Below, one piece after another: positions 45,701 through 58,102 of a stretch of 64,000 bases of DNA; position 1 is the stretch's first letter, and each line of letters starts with the position of its first letter. The DNA comes from Drosophila persimilis (taxonomy: Eukaryota; Arthropoda; Insecta; Diptera; Drosophilidae). Location of the stretch: assembly GCF_003286085.1 (NCBI RefSeq), contig NW_020825298.1, forward strand, positions 11,284,001 through 11,348,000, in the 5' to 3' direction. Both the position numbers and the translations under genes were made by a program. The notes under the pieces are model-generated. The model was given only the letters and a program-made list of their open reading frames with translations, made no database searches and had not been told where the DNA came from.

Positions 45701-47102
45701 AATGTTGAAGGCGAAACAGATGTCGGAGAGTAGCCCGTATTTTTGGGGTTACAGTTGTGGGTGGATAGCTCTGTACTAATTTCATCTGAGTATTTTCGGG
45801 TGCACTTTCATCAGCAATAAACCAGAATAAAATCTCCATTGATGAGGCCTACCCTAGGCAGTATTTAAGCCTAGCAACGGACCCTGCTTAAGACCTTCAT
45901 CGCAGGCAATATTCAGTCAAGTACGAGCCTCACATGATATGGGATATTAGGAGCGATCTTAGAGGGGGAATGGTACTGCCTGCGGTCTTGAATTTGATCC
46001 CCAGGATAGTTGGAGAAGGCCACATACAGAAATAGTACAGGACAAATGCCAGTGGGGGACACCGATGGAACACCTTCGATTTCTCTTGTATTTTCAATAA
46101 TTTCTTCTTTACTTTTGATTCCATTCTCAAGGAATTTTCGCACGTGATACACAACGGGTTTGAGCAAAACGGAAATGGAGGGAGAGCCAATGTCACCTCG
46201 ACAACATTTTTCTGCAAGTACTCGTATTCAAGGCGTCTATTTTTTTCTATATTTGTTTCCCAAAGAGTCTTCTGCATTGGTTTATTTGCGCTTGACATTT
46301 ATGTCTGTACTCGAGGGGAATTCCTTGAAGCTGTGAGCATTTATAAAATATTTAATCAATGCTCTGGACAGGCAACAAAAGTTTTTAAATTTTTAAACAT
46401 TTGAAACAGTCGTCATTACTTTTTTGTGTGATTAAAATGGCACTAAAAATGCTACCTATAAAAAATGGTTGGATAGGTGATGGATTAATTGTTAAAAAAT
46501 AAAAGAGTCTTTCCGAAATTACAAAAGGAAGTTCGTTTTTCAAATAGAAGAATGAGAGGCGTTAGAAGTTGTGTAGGAAACTATCGAAATTTTATAGAAT
46601 CACAAAAATTCCGGACCAAGAATTTTGAAGGTTATTAATTTGTAAATAAAACTTTTACTTTTGTTTTGAAATCATAGTACATCCATTCTACCCAAACTTT
46701 AGAATTAGTTTTTATTTTTTTTATGTCACTTTTAAATATATTTTAGCCAAGGGCCAAGCTCATAAGCAAGTATTGTTCTCATTAAAATGTCTTCTATTTT
46801 TTTTGATATTATATACTTCTGAAGTTCTTTAGGTTACACCCACAACAAGTAAAACCTTTCATTTGACACGCATTCTGTCCGACATTAAAGTTGATGACGA
46901 AAGCGACGGCATTTCTAAGATTTCGCGTTGGGTCTTTGAGTATCCTTTAGGCTTTACGCTTTAGGCAAATGTCTTTAAACACTGACCCCAAAACTGAGTT
47001 TATTTTGGGAATATCTTTCAGGGGTTTACATATCGTTTATTCCGTTTGGCGGCGTACTGCGTTCTGCACTCACTTTCAAGTATCGTTTTAATCCGTTTCA
47101 CT
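42759..47102 (-). other. inferred large 5' intron of the peptide-precursor gene
   Basis: A strong minus-strand acceptor (TCTGCCTTGCAG, ending 42759) precedes the exon with the start codon. A candidate untranslated exon lies at about 47210-47103. The 4.3 kb between holds purine/pyrimidine runs (42830-42860, 42985-43080) and A/T-rich DNA. No gene is seen on either strand. Confidence 0.4.
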
Positions 47103-47204
47103 TGCTTCTCTCCTTGGATGGACACTGGGAACTGGGAACCTGGAACCTGGAGGACTGGTCTGTCTGGTCTGGTGTCAACTGTTGCTCCTACTACTTGTTG
47201 AGCA

Positions 47205-47240
47205 CTGCGTGGTTGACTCGCCTAGCCGACTCCTTTTATA
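47205..47240 (-). promoter_or_regulatory. TATA promoter, probably of the peptide-precursor gene
   Basis: TATAAAAG on the minus strand at 47240-47233 with an initiator-like CGCAGTG about 30 bp downstream (near 47207). The transcript would run into a possible untranslated exon ending at a GCAA|GTGAAA donor near 47103. The next coding sequence in that direction is the signal-peptide exon at 42701. The link is inferred, not shown. Confidence 0.5.
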
Positions 47241-49705
47241 AAGGCCACGCATATGCCGAACCGACGGCGAACCCGATACCGACTGGGGACGAACGATGAC
47301 GAGGCCCCTCCCGACCGGGGCGGTTGTGGGACTCCACATCCGATGTTAAGGCGCCAAAAAAATTGCCTAAAAGCTTGCAAAGCTTTCACGAGCCGCCACC
47401 AAAAGTGCGTGGCTTCCTTTGCACTCTCCTCCGTCGGGTCAGGTCTTTAGATTCCCAAAAATGTTTTTCTTCTTATCAATGAAATATTTAGCTCGCATTT
47501 AGAAAAATTTAGCGCCCGCTCGCGATATTGTCTGATGAAAAATTTGGGGGCGTAAAACAAAGCCAAATTTTAGGCAATTATTTAACGAAAAACAAGGATA
47601 TGCGCCGCTAAGTAGGCAACAAGTCAGCGAGGAACAGGCGTCACAGGGTCAACACCTAGGGAAAAGTGACGGGAGCAGGTCCTGGCTGCCTGCCACAGAG
47701 AGTGGGATTTGTTGACAATACACCGCGTGGAATATGCCAGTGCGACGCGGCTTTTGATTCGTGGAATTTCCAAGAAGCGTGGGCGCGTCTTTGCCCTCTT
47801 AGGGGACCTCTCCGATGATGACGTCGCGGAAATCCCTATAATGCAAATCCTTCTAGAATTTAAAGCGATTTTGGACTTTGTTTTCTCCCCTTCCAAAAGC
47901 TGCATTGTCATGATTCGACTGGCGGGATATACATACCAATGAGGTTCCGAAATAACCATTTATTAATAGTTTATTAATAGACTGGTGTGATGATTGTGGT
48001 AATGTGGGGCACAAATAGACCGACGGGATCATAAATCTCTGATTGAGGGTGTTGATTGGGGGAGGGCTAATAAATCTGGGGTGTAGTACTGGCACTGCAA
48101 GTGTTGACTGCCAAAAATTAGCCGGAACTTAATATAGGGTGATTCAATGGTAGGGGTCTATGGGTTGGAGACTGGAGTACTGGAGCTATCGATAAATTAT
48201 CATTAAATTATTGTTCTATATCGATAAATGTTCGATCTGAGCTATTTATAACCCCTCCATTTCCATTTGTTAACTCGAATTGAAGAACTTTCCTCCAGGT
48301 TTCCATTATCCTTCACCTCACTCAATCGTCTCACATAAGCCTTCTCTTCTTTCACTTCCTCAGGAACAAATCCCCGGCAAAGGCAGACACAAACAGCCCG
48401 CAAACCTGAAACCGTGTGGGGGCAGAGCGGCGGAGCGAGAGGGGCAGGACCACTCAGAAGTCAACAACCGCCGTGGCGACTGGCCGCAGGCCAAGAATAA
48501 AAGACACTTTAAAGTGAAATGGCCGTGAGTAATGGAGAACAATTCCACCTGATTTGCATGCGCTACGATTGTCCCCCTTCGATCCCCCCTCGGTTTTGTT
48601 TTCAGTGTGTGTTGTTTTGGCCTAAAAGGCGGCACAAGAAAATAAGCATATATAGGGTTTTCTGGCCAATTGCCTGGGGCAACCGAAGATGACACTTACC
48701 CTCCAAACAAAAAAAAAAAAAAGAAAACAAAAACCAATAGCAATATCTCGCTGAAAAGTTAAAGTGTTCCATGAGGGAAGAAATGGGGGGAAGCCATATA
48801 GGGGCTGAGAAAAGTCATATTTTTGGATATAAACAGGACTATTTTTAGTCATTCTCTTGTTTTGTTTTCTTTTCTATCTCCGTGTCCTTCACGTTGGAAT
48901 TGTCTTAAACGGTTTCTGCGAATTGCATCAGTCCGAAATTCCCCGAACCCACCCACACACCCACACTCCACGGGAGGGCCTCTTTCAAGTGCGTCACGGT
49001 GGGGCTTGTGCAATCGGGGCATATGTGTCGCGTCGCTCAAAAAGCGGGCGACGTGCAATTGATAATGAAATTATCGCTAACTAATTACGCTGAGATTTTC
49101 CAGGGGTGTTCTGGAAGACTCTTTCGCTGGCAATCCGCTTAGAGTAATGATTGAAACATAATCCTAATTGATTTCAATCAGTTTTCTTAGTCTTCAACGT
49201 CTTTTTCCAGTTGAGAGATTTTCAGGCGAAACTGTTTCGCAGAACATCCCCCATATCTCCCGCTGGTCGTATCACAAAGCAAATATTTGTAGCATACTTG
49301 TCGGCGGGCCCGTGAAATGTCCAATAAATAGCCGATGAGTCTTCCGCTCAGTAACTGGTGTGTTTTTGTATGATTTTTCGGTACGTTTTATTGGTATGAT
49401 TATACGGGACTATCGGCTCGTCAGCTCGTTACAGCCTTAATTAAACCTCCATGACAGATATCAACAATCAAATCATAGCGTCTGATGGACAGTTCTGCTG
49501 ACGTTTCCCAATGATTGTATTCTTGTAACAACAACAAATCGATGAGGTTTCTGCAAAATTTGTGTGAAATATTTCAAAACCAACAGGGAAATGAAATATT
49601 TGTCCAATCTTTTAAAAAACTGTTGTTTGGAAATGGAAGCAGGAGAAGCAACTGATGGTTCTCTCTGCCGAACGATGATAAACGTTGAATAAAAGCCTCT
49701 GGAGC
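47241..49705. other. intergenic, no gene recognised
   Basis: GC-richer near 47250-47450 and 47650-47900, then A/T-rich. A TATCGATAAA pair lies near 48187-48228. Short open frames overlap on both strands and lack splice partners or coding bias. The last 150 bp are likely 3' UTR of the next minus-strand gene. Confidence 0.4.
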
Positions 49706-52700
49706 TTAGGCTGGCTTGGCCTCCGGCTCATGATCGGAGCTGGGTACTTCGATCTCTTGCTCCTCGGCACCCTCCTCTTCGCCCTCTTCGACCTCCTCAA
49801 TGATGTCGCCCATTATGATCTCTTCAGCCAGTAAATACAGCTCGCGAATATCCTGGAAAAGAAAACGATATTAGAACGATTTTCCCATGTTGAGCCTCTT
49901 TCGGAGCCACCTTGGCATTGCGGAGGGCCACAATCTTCTCATCCTCGAAGCGCAGCTGATCGTACTGCTGCTTGGAGATGAGCAAGCCTCTGTTGAACTC
50001 GTCCTCCATCTCGGCCTCCAGCTCCTCGGCGTACTGCTGCTTGGCCAGGGTCAGGCTGACGGCATCCTCACTGATAATGGTCTCGTCGGAGACATCGGTG
50101 ATATCGTCCATGTACTTGGTCGGCAGTTGACCATGGATCGAGTCCAACGATGTATCCCGAATGGTCGTCTCATTGCTGCCGCGGTGCGCCTCCTCCATGA
50201 ACTCGTTCAACTCCTGGCCCGTAATCTGGGTGTTGCCGTCCTTCAGTTTGCCCTCCAGCTGGTTCCGTATACGCAGCTCCGTTTCGCGGAACTTTTGTCT
50301 AAAAACAGACGACTTTCGGGTGACACATGCGGCAGGGTTTGTACTGAACACCTTACCTAGCCCTCACTATGTTCTGTATGTCCAACGGATCCGACGAGAA
50401 GGGCTGGGAAACGCGCAAGGAACGCTCCTTCATTTTGGCACGCTCCGACTCAAGGAACTCCTTCAGGCTCTGCTCGCACTCGCGCCAATCCTCGTTCTCA
50501 ATGCTGTGGGCGAAGGCGGAAAGGCAAAGGTTTTTTTTTCATTAGCCTCGCGATTCCGTAACATTCAACTCATGCATACTAATGGGCGGGCTCCTGGCTA
50601 AAATGCTTTAGCGACAGCAAAACGCTTCTATCGTACAATACCCTTCTTGGCATAGGGTTATTAGGGTGATTAGAAGGGAGTACCTTTCGGAATCGTTTAG
50701 CGGATTGTATCGATAGAACTCCTTAATGAATGTTAGCAGAGAAGAGCTGCACTTTAAAGGAAGAACATGATAGATTTAGGAAGTGGTAACTGTTCTTCTT
50801 CTGGATGAAGTATGATTAAAAAATTTCAAATACCTATAGGTAGGTTTTGTAAAATCAGAAGTAGGAGAAATTCATATTATCTAACCATTTATAATACCTT
50901 ATGTGTCTTTCCTGTTCCTTTTAACAGATCGGTTTGAAGATATTTTGAAAAAGTAGGACAGACTTTTCAGAGTTGAAATTTAAAAGGGATATCTTCTTCA
51001 AGGATTCTTACGTTACTTCAAAGGGTATACCTTTTCTATCATAATTCCTATACTATACCAAATGATCATCTAATCTTTCTTCAAAAACATTAGAGTATAT
51101 CTAGAATCACAGTCAAAACTTGGTCATAATTTCTCGCCTTGTAGCCCATTTAAGCCATTGGGTTTATCTTGACATATCTCTCCGCCCACGTTCCGCGAAG
51201 GATAAAATGCTTCCCAGGCGGCGTTAAGCGACAACGCGGAATAATGTACTGTTATTGTTGTGCCTTTTTTTAATTTTGCCAACTTTCGCCCGCACATTAA
51301 AGACTCATTAAAGGCGGAGGAAGGACTTACCGCAACAGGTCCATGCCTCGCTCGGCATCCTCCGTTCGGTACTGTTCCACCAGGAGCTTTTGGGCGCGCT
51401 GCCTCTCGCGTTTCTTGGCCAGGAGCTCGGCCTCCTGGGCCGCATGCTGGAGGCGCTCCCGTTCCCATTTCACGCCCTGCAGCTTCAGACGTTCCGCATT
51501 CTTCTCCCGACTCGTCTTCAACTGCAAGGTGCAAGACGATGGGATGAGGCTGTGGTCTTGATCTGGGCCCGGGAACTCACCTTGGAGCGCTCCTTCTGTA
51601 TCTCCAGGTTGGCATCTTTGTTGACCATGAATATGGGATCGTCGGCCAGTTCGTCTGGTATCACATCCGATTTACCCTCAATAATAAGCATGCGTTCGCG
51701 TTCCACTTCTTTCATCTAAGAACATATTAATTTCGTGGCACACAATATCTTTAGTAGAGTTCCCTTGATGACATTACAAGCTGTTAGCCCCAAATATTTG
51801 TGGCCGTTTTTGATTAACGATTTGGTTTGTGGTTTATATTAGGGACGAATGCTGTGGTTAATCGCTACAGAGCCTCTTGTTATACCCAGTAAAAGGAGGG
51901 TAAAAGAGGTGTGCTACTTTTTCGGAAATATTTGTTAAGGAAAGAACATCTGGATCTCACAGAATATATAAAATCTAAAGCAATAAAACGCCGCTTTAGC
52001 AGGTAAATCTCTCTAATATATGAGAATCCTTTGGGTCGTCGTAGTTTTACTCATATCGGCGTTACCGAGGTTGAGCAAGTGAGCCGAACAACCGAAGCGA
52101 GTGAGCCGGGGTCGTCGCACGAGCGACTTGGCAGGGGGCTTGCCCTTAGTCTCTACTTTAAAGAGCAAATGGAGGAGTTATATTCCCGTTTCTTTTAGAC
52201 ACATTTTAAGAGACTGTTTACCATTTACAGGATATCTTTTATTCGAAATATCCCCTATAGTGTAGCCTCTTTCTTCATTAAAGATTTGTCTGCGGCTAAT
52301 ATCAAAGCCAAATGTCCCGAGTAATAGCTTCTGAGCCTCTTAGCGGCTGGCAAAGCTTTTATTTTGTCTTTGGTCTAATTTGAGGAGTCCTTGGCGCCCG
52401 TTGCTCCCTAAAGAAATGCCTCTTAGCACTCAAGGGCCATTTCCTGACACCTTATACTACTGTCTGGTACTCGTGCCGCATTGCGCAGCACTCGTCAACA
52501 GTGCAATTGGAAGCGTGAACAAAGTTAACCTTCTTCGAGGAGCTGCAACTGCATTTAAGGACTCGTATCGGGACGGACAGATCTCTAAGTATCTGTATCC
52601 GCAGTGAAGCACAATGTACTTCATAGTTTTGGCCCCCCCCCTCGCATGTCTCACAGACATAAAAGGCGCTCCAAAAGAAGGCTGCTCCAAGTATCTGTAC

Positions 52701-55700
52701 GGACCGTGTATCTGTGTCGGTTTCTGGTCTAATTTTTATTACTTTGACGGCTTGGATTTGCCATTTTCATGTCGGGGGCTCATTGAATTCAATTGTTTGT
52801 GCTTTGGAGCCAGGCCCCCCAGAAAATCCCCTCCCCTAAAAGAGGAGTCGCAAGAGAAAAATGAGTGGGCGATGGCGGTGTCGGCGTCATTGAAAAACTT
52901 TGGGACACTTTCGCTGAAAAAAGGGCAAACTTGAGAAGGGTAGGCAAGAAAATGAAATCGCAGCCAATAAACAAGTGGAAAATGAAGCAAACAAAAGCCA
53001 ATCGACTGGGGGATACCTAAAGTACAAGAGTGGGAAATTGTATTTAAAAAATGGAACGAAATAAGAAGGGTAGAAGGTGTCTTTTTAGTGGAAGAAATGT
53101 TACCTAAATGGTTAATTGTTCGATGTTATGGAATGAGTAAATATTTATATGTCTATACGGTGTTTATTGAATAAAACTATGGAAGAGTGTATCAGTGGAA
53201 AAAGATCAAGGGTCTATAAAGGGAAGATATATTAAAATTAAGTTTAAATAAATATTATAAGAGCTATAGTTCTGGATAGGCAGACATTCCTTAATTCTTA
53301 TTTGAGGAATAGTTTGTCAATAAACGTCTTGAAAAATCATTCTAGTACTCGTAAAGTTAAGAGCCCCATAAATTCACACAATTAAAACTAGACATTAAAC
53401 ACTTTATGCAATATCTTGAACACCTTGTACCACTTAATAAGTCAATACTCCATAAAAGGAATAGGGAGAGTCGTTACTTGTTACCACAAATGAATCAGTG
53501 GATGATATTGTAACTCAAACCGATTCTAAGCTGCGGTTCAACCTCTAAAAGTAATCCTGAAGTGGGAACTATGATTATCTTCATAGAATTTACACATAAA
53601 ACTCTTCAAAACCCTTCCCTATACCAATTTTGGAAGACTTAAAGTTCCATCTTTCGTTACAAATGCACCCTCAAATCGAGTAGAACCCTTCCTCCTCCTT
53701 CATTTTGCTCTTCTACGTGACTCTGGGGCGTCAAATTTGTTTAGGACTCTTGTCTCAGATTCTTTTTTGTTGGGGAACTTTATGAAAATTGAATTACCAA
53801 CCAAACAAATTGGTCACATTTGTGCGTCGTCCGCTCCCACCTCAAAACTCAAAGCTAATTGGGGTACAAAATAAAGATGTGCCAGATTTGGGTCCTTACC
53901 TCGCGGGCCCGGATGCGGGACAGCAGCTGCTTGCGGTAGTCCTCGTCGATGCGTTCCCGCAGCTCCTTCATGTAGGCGCGATCCGTCAGCTTGACCACAT
54001 TGGTGCCCATGAGGCGCTCCAGTCGGGCGCTAATGCGCGGCAAATTGAAACTGTTGTGGGCGAAACGGAAAGGTGCAAATATAGTAGCAGGACTGGACAA
54101 GCGAATATTAATGACCAGGGGTTAATGTGAGTCAATAATTTTTGCCGGTTAATTACAGGCCGAACCTTTCTAATCCTCCCACCGACCGAGTGGCCGCCGG
54201 CGCTCTCTCTCTTCTAGGTGGGCGAATCCCACATGGAACCGCGGTCCGCACCGCGTTTTGAGCGCTTGTAACTCCGGGCAACGAATGAGGTCGGGCCGCA
54301 TATTTTTTGTGTTACTATAGCGTCGTAGCTGTTCATACGCTGCGTTCGCCAACTGCCGCCGCCAGTCAGTCAGACAGTCAGGGGATTTTATTTTATTTTA
54401 TTTTGGTTGCCAAACACCCGAAACCGACAACACAAGGACAAGGAGCACCGATAGGACACCGCTCCGCCGACATTCGTTGCTCCTCTCCGCCCCAACCCAC
54501 TCAAACACTCTCTCTAAGGCACAGTGGGGCAAAATCGAAGCTTAAAGGGTTCTTCAAATGCTCAAATCAATAATTGCAGGCAGGATTCTTTGAGGGGAAA
54601 GACAGCATCTTTGGATAGAGCTTACAAAGGTTTTAAGGAGAGCAAAATCGTCTGATAATTGCAGTCCCTAGAAGCTTTAAAGGGTAAAGCCAGAGGATAA
54701 GTGTTCTAACTAGAATTCACTATATAACAATTACTAAAAGTTTCAAAAACTCTGGGAAAGTTTGTGCTATATTCTTCCATGTCAGAAGGGAATTACCATT
54801 GCTTTATCTATATGCAATAGTCACCTTAAATCTGTGTATCTTTATACCCCCAAAACAGCATAGGTCTTTCCATTAAAATCTTAGCTGAGAAAAACTACAT
54901 AGATATAGCCATGTACCTCTCCCGTTTACTAAAAATGTGATCATTTCACTATACTATAATATTATACTATAGTAGGTCTATCTAAGAGTATTCTCAATAT
55001 ATCCACCATCTATGAGCTATAAAGAAAGTGAATAAACTACAATGGGCTATAGAAATAGATATTACAGATCAAATGCAAGCTATTCAAATGAAAATCTCAA
55101 GGAGTTCTATTCCAGAATGACTGCAGTATTTTAACACTTAATTTACACATTCCCCAAAGCGATAGCCTTATATTTTCCCCCAAATTAGTTCCAAAGTAAA
55201 GGCATTTATTTTAAATACAACAATTTAAGTTTAGATTGAGTTCTAAAGCTTATCCTCAATTAAAAACCTATAACTTTCGCACCTTCCTTTGGTTCTTTTC
55301 CACCCGGCACAATCCACTGTTCCCACGAGCCTGGGGCTCATATTTTCCACATGATATAAACACCAGCCAGCAAGAATAACAAGAACAATATATAACCTCG
55401 CCTCACCCGCAGTACTACACCTCCCACCTCCCCAAGCCGACAATTTAGTGTAATTTTAGACATGCAGACTAGAACTCTGAGCTCTAAGCTCTGAGCAATG
55501 GATGTGGATGTGGATGTGGATGGGTTTTTAGAAGGAGTACCACTGGGGGGCGGAGGAAGACTGTCTCGACTCGTCAGAGACTTTCGCTAGGCTTTTTAGC
55601 AGAATAGCAGACAGAGGAGGGCTCACATGGCGCATTCTTTATATGGTAAATAGGTATTTTATTTCTACATGCCATAAAGGAGTTTAATGCAGTCAGGTCA

Positions 55701-58102
55701 TGAGATGCCGGTGTATCCCCTTGGTTGCGGATTAGTCAGCTCTAGTTAATCATTGTCGTTCAGCTGACAATTAGATAGGGTATAGCCATTGGCCTGATTC
55801 GTGGCCACAGGATTGCCTGACTGCGGTTGCCGTTTGGTTCAGAGCCAAGAAATTATCTCTATCGTTTTGGGAGTCATGCATTCCAATCAGAATGATTCTT
55901 CTACCCTTTTAAAACACTTTCAACAGATAAAACATTGTAAGCTTTGATGTCTCAACTGCGACTGCGACTGCGATTGCGACGACCTCCGAAAATCGCAATT
56001 CGCAATAGTTCAAAGTCGTCAAAGTTCAATTCAATCAATTTCCAATAGGGGACAGACAGGTGGATTCTCCCCCTTTATTTCAGCATTGACATTGATAATG
56101 AAATTTCAGGACATCAAAACATCAATGGATGTTGTCGTCGTATCAATAACTTAGGTCGTGTGTCACATGGCACTGGGACTGGAGCTGGAGCTGGGGCTGG
56201 GACTGGGGCTGGCGACACATGCATAAATTATCGTCTGGAGTAGGGAGCCTAGAGGAACCAATCTGTCATGTCTGTGTGGCCTACAAGAACGAAACCCCTG
56301 CTCTTACGAGCTTCGATTTATGTCCTGCCCAGGCCTTCCTTCCACGACTTGATGAACGGAAGTACTACCTACAGGAGATATCCACCTCGTGGGTGGCGCG
56401 TTTTTATTGCAACTTCCGCGTAACCTAACGCGAGTGCAACTCCCATGACATTTGCACTGCTCATCGTCGCCGCATCCGCTCTTCCTGTCACGAATGCTCG
56501 CACAGGTGGGCCATGATTTATGGCCCTCCGATTCGCCTTGCAACTTCGCCTCCGTTTCTATGATTATTACACCATTTGCGCAGGAGTTGGGTCGAGAGTG
56601 CAATGCGTGGGCTGTCGTTCTGTGAGTGTTCACTGAATGTTCACTGAATGGGTTAACCGCCAATACGTATTTGCCCTTAGCCATTTGTGGCCATATTCCG
56701 CTCAATCCCAGGCAAACCATAAAAAATATGGGATTTATGCATGGTTATAGCTGTAGCTGTGGGCCCTTTGGGTTTCAGTAATATCCATTTCCATAGTAAA
56801 TCTTACGCACTTTATGAACTTGTTTTTTGTATATTCGATCGGTTTTGCATGTACAGAAGATATCAAAAAGGGCTATAACAGGGGACTCTTGGTAACGGAA
56901 AGGGTTCTGGAAAGGTATAGGGTTCCCCAAGTGAATACTCTCTTCAGGGGTATAATGAATGAATGGAGAGACCGCTTGCCAGATGTACTTTTAGCTAAAG
57001 GGTCTCTCCTTCCTTCCCTACTAGATTCCCTAACGTTTGAGGACATTTCAGAAGAAATGTATAGTCTATTGGTTTCTATTGGCTTTCGTACCATATTTGG
57101 GTACTATTTCGGTGAGATTTAAGAACATATATAGTACCTTTGATAGAAAAATACAATTTGTTAAGAATCTTGTCTTCTTTAAGGAACAGTTCCCGGCTTT
57201 GAAGTACTTTCCTTTAGTTATAGTCGGTATTTTATTCAGGTTTTTATGTTGTTTAGCTTTTTTGGGGTGTGTTCTGTACTCAGGGACTTCTGAAGTACCT
57301 TTATAATACAACCATCACATTTCAATACTACTTTATTTGAGAAGATTTTGTCCCGAACTTTTTTGCAGCTTCATTTCTGATATTCATTTAGGGACAGTCT
57401 TATTTAAGATCTCTTCAAACTGCTGGGTTGTAATCCCAGTTCCCATTTATATATAAATCCCTATAGCCCTCCATTACTTTCACTTCTGCTCTTGTTTCTT
57501 ATATATGTCCTCTCATGGAAATTTTCTAGCCATCTGAGACTCCATTGCAAAGTGACAGAAAAGAAGAGGCTGGTCTCCATCGCATCGATGACATTTATGA
57601 CTTAATTAGCGACTCTTTTCTTTGGCCTTTTGTGAGGGAAATGGAACCATATTAGTTTACAGCCTGGCTCTTCGTCATCGTTGTCATTGGCTAATTGAAA
57701 GGGAACTATAAAACTTGGGAACAGGAGAACTTCCTTCGTTTGGCAGGATGCCCTGCAAGTGTGTGCAACGCTAATTAATGCCTGGGACGTGCATAAATTT
57801 ACCGAAGAGCCTGACATTTATGCCCTTTGCCATTCGCCATTCGCCATTTTGCCATTAAAATTGATAATTGCCCCACGTAGAGGGGCGACAATAAATATCC
57901 CCAGGATGCTGAGTGCCGAAGAGGCGCAGTGGGTGGAATATTGAAATGTGATTCTCTCGTGGGAGATCCTTTGTCGCGGGATTTACCTCGATTCCGGCTC
58001 CAGATTGCACTGCACAAAGTCAATGAGGAAATCCTCCTCGATCTGGATCTCCCTCAAGTGCGAGTGTTTTCGTATACGTTTCTTCTTCGATTTCGTGGAC
58101 AT
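49706..58102 (-). CDS. uncharacterised charged coiled-coil protein
   Basis: Seven exons join in phase: 58102-57987, 54050-53900, 51715-51581, 51521-51331, 50503-50357, 50298-49911, 49852-49706; total 424 residues. I do not recognise the family. The N-terminus is basic (MSTKSKKKRIRKH) followed by EEDFLIDFVQCNLEPES. Exon 2 gives FNLPRISARLERLMGTN and begins a long, nearly continuous helical region (about 55-230) rich in Glu, Arg, Lys and Gln, with heptad-like spacing (ERERLQHAAQEAELLAKKRE). An Asp/Glu-rich C-terminus ends the protein. Such extended charged coils are common in axonemal and cytoskeletal proteins, but I cannot assign one. The first exon is only 116 bp and is called from its ATG, donor and matching phase. 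Confidence 0.75.
51880..52155. repeat. dispersed repeat remnant (copy 1), possibly DINE-1/SGM-like
   Basis: Lies in an intron of the coiled-coil gene. It begins near GTTATACCC and ends in a GC-rich block (52035-52150) of short repeated phrases such as GAGCAAGTGAGCCG and CGCACGAG followed by GGCAGGG. A shorter related block occurs at 62605-62695. The DINE-1/SGM label is a guess from style. Confidence 0.5.
54051..57986 (-). other. large first intron of the coiled-coil gene
   Basis: 3.9 kb. Simple-sequence tracts include (GGATGT)n near 55498-55526 and GGGACTGGAGCTGG-type repeats near 56171-56214. A 103-codon plus-strand frame at 56814-57122 has no splice signals or recognisable content. I see no gene here. 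Confidence 0.45.

Noticed and set aside
56814..57122. 102-residue plus-strand frame in a 3.9-kb intron
   Set aside because: Ordinary-looking residues, but no splice signals, no recognisable motif, and it lies inside a minus-strand gene's intron. Considered as a viral or transposon fragment; nothing supports that.
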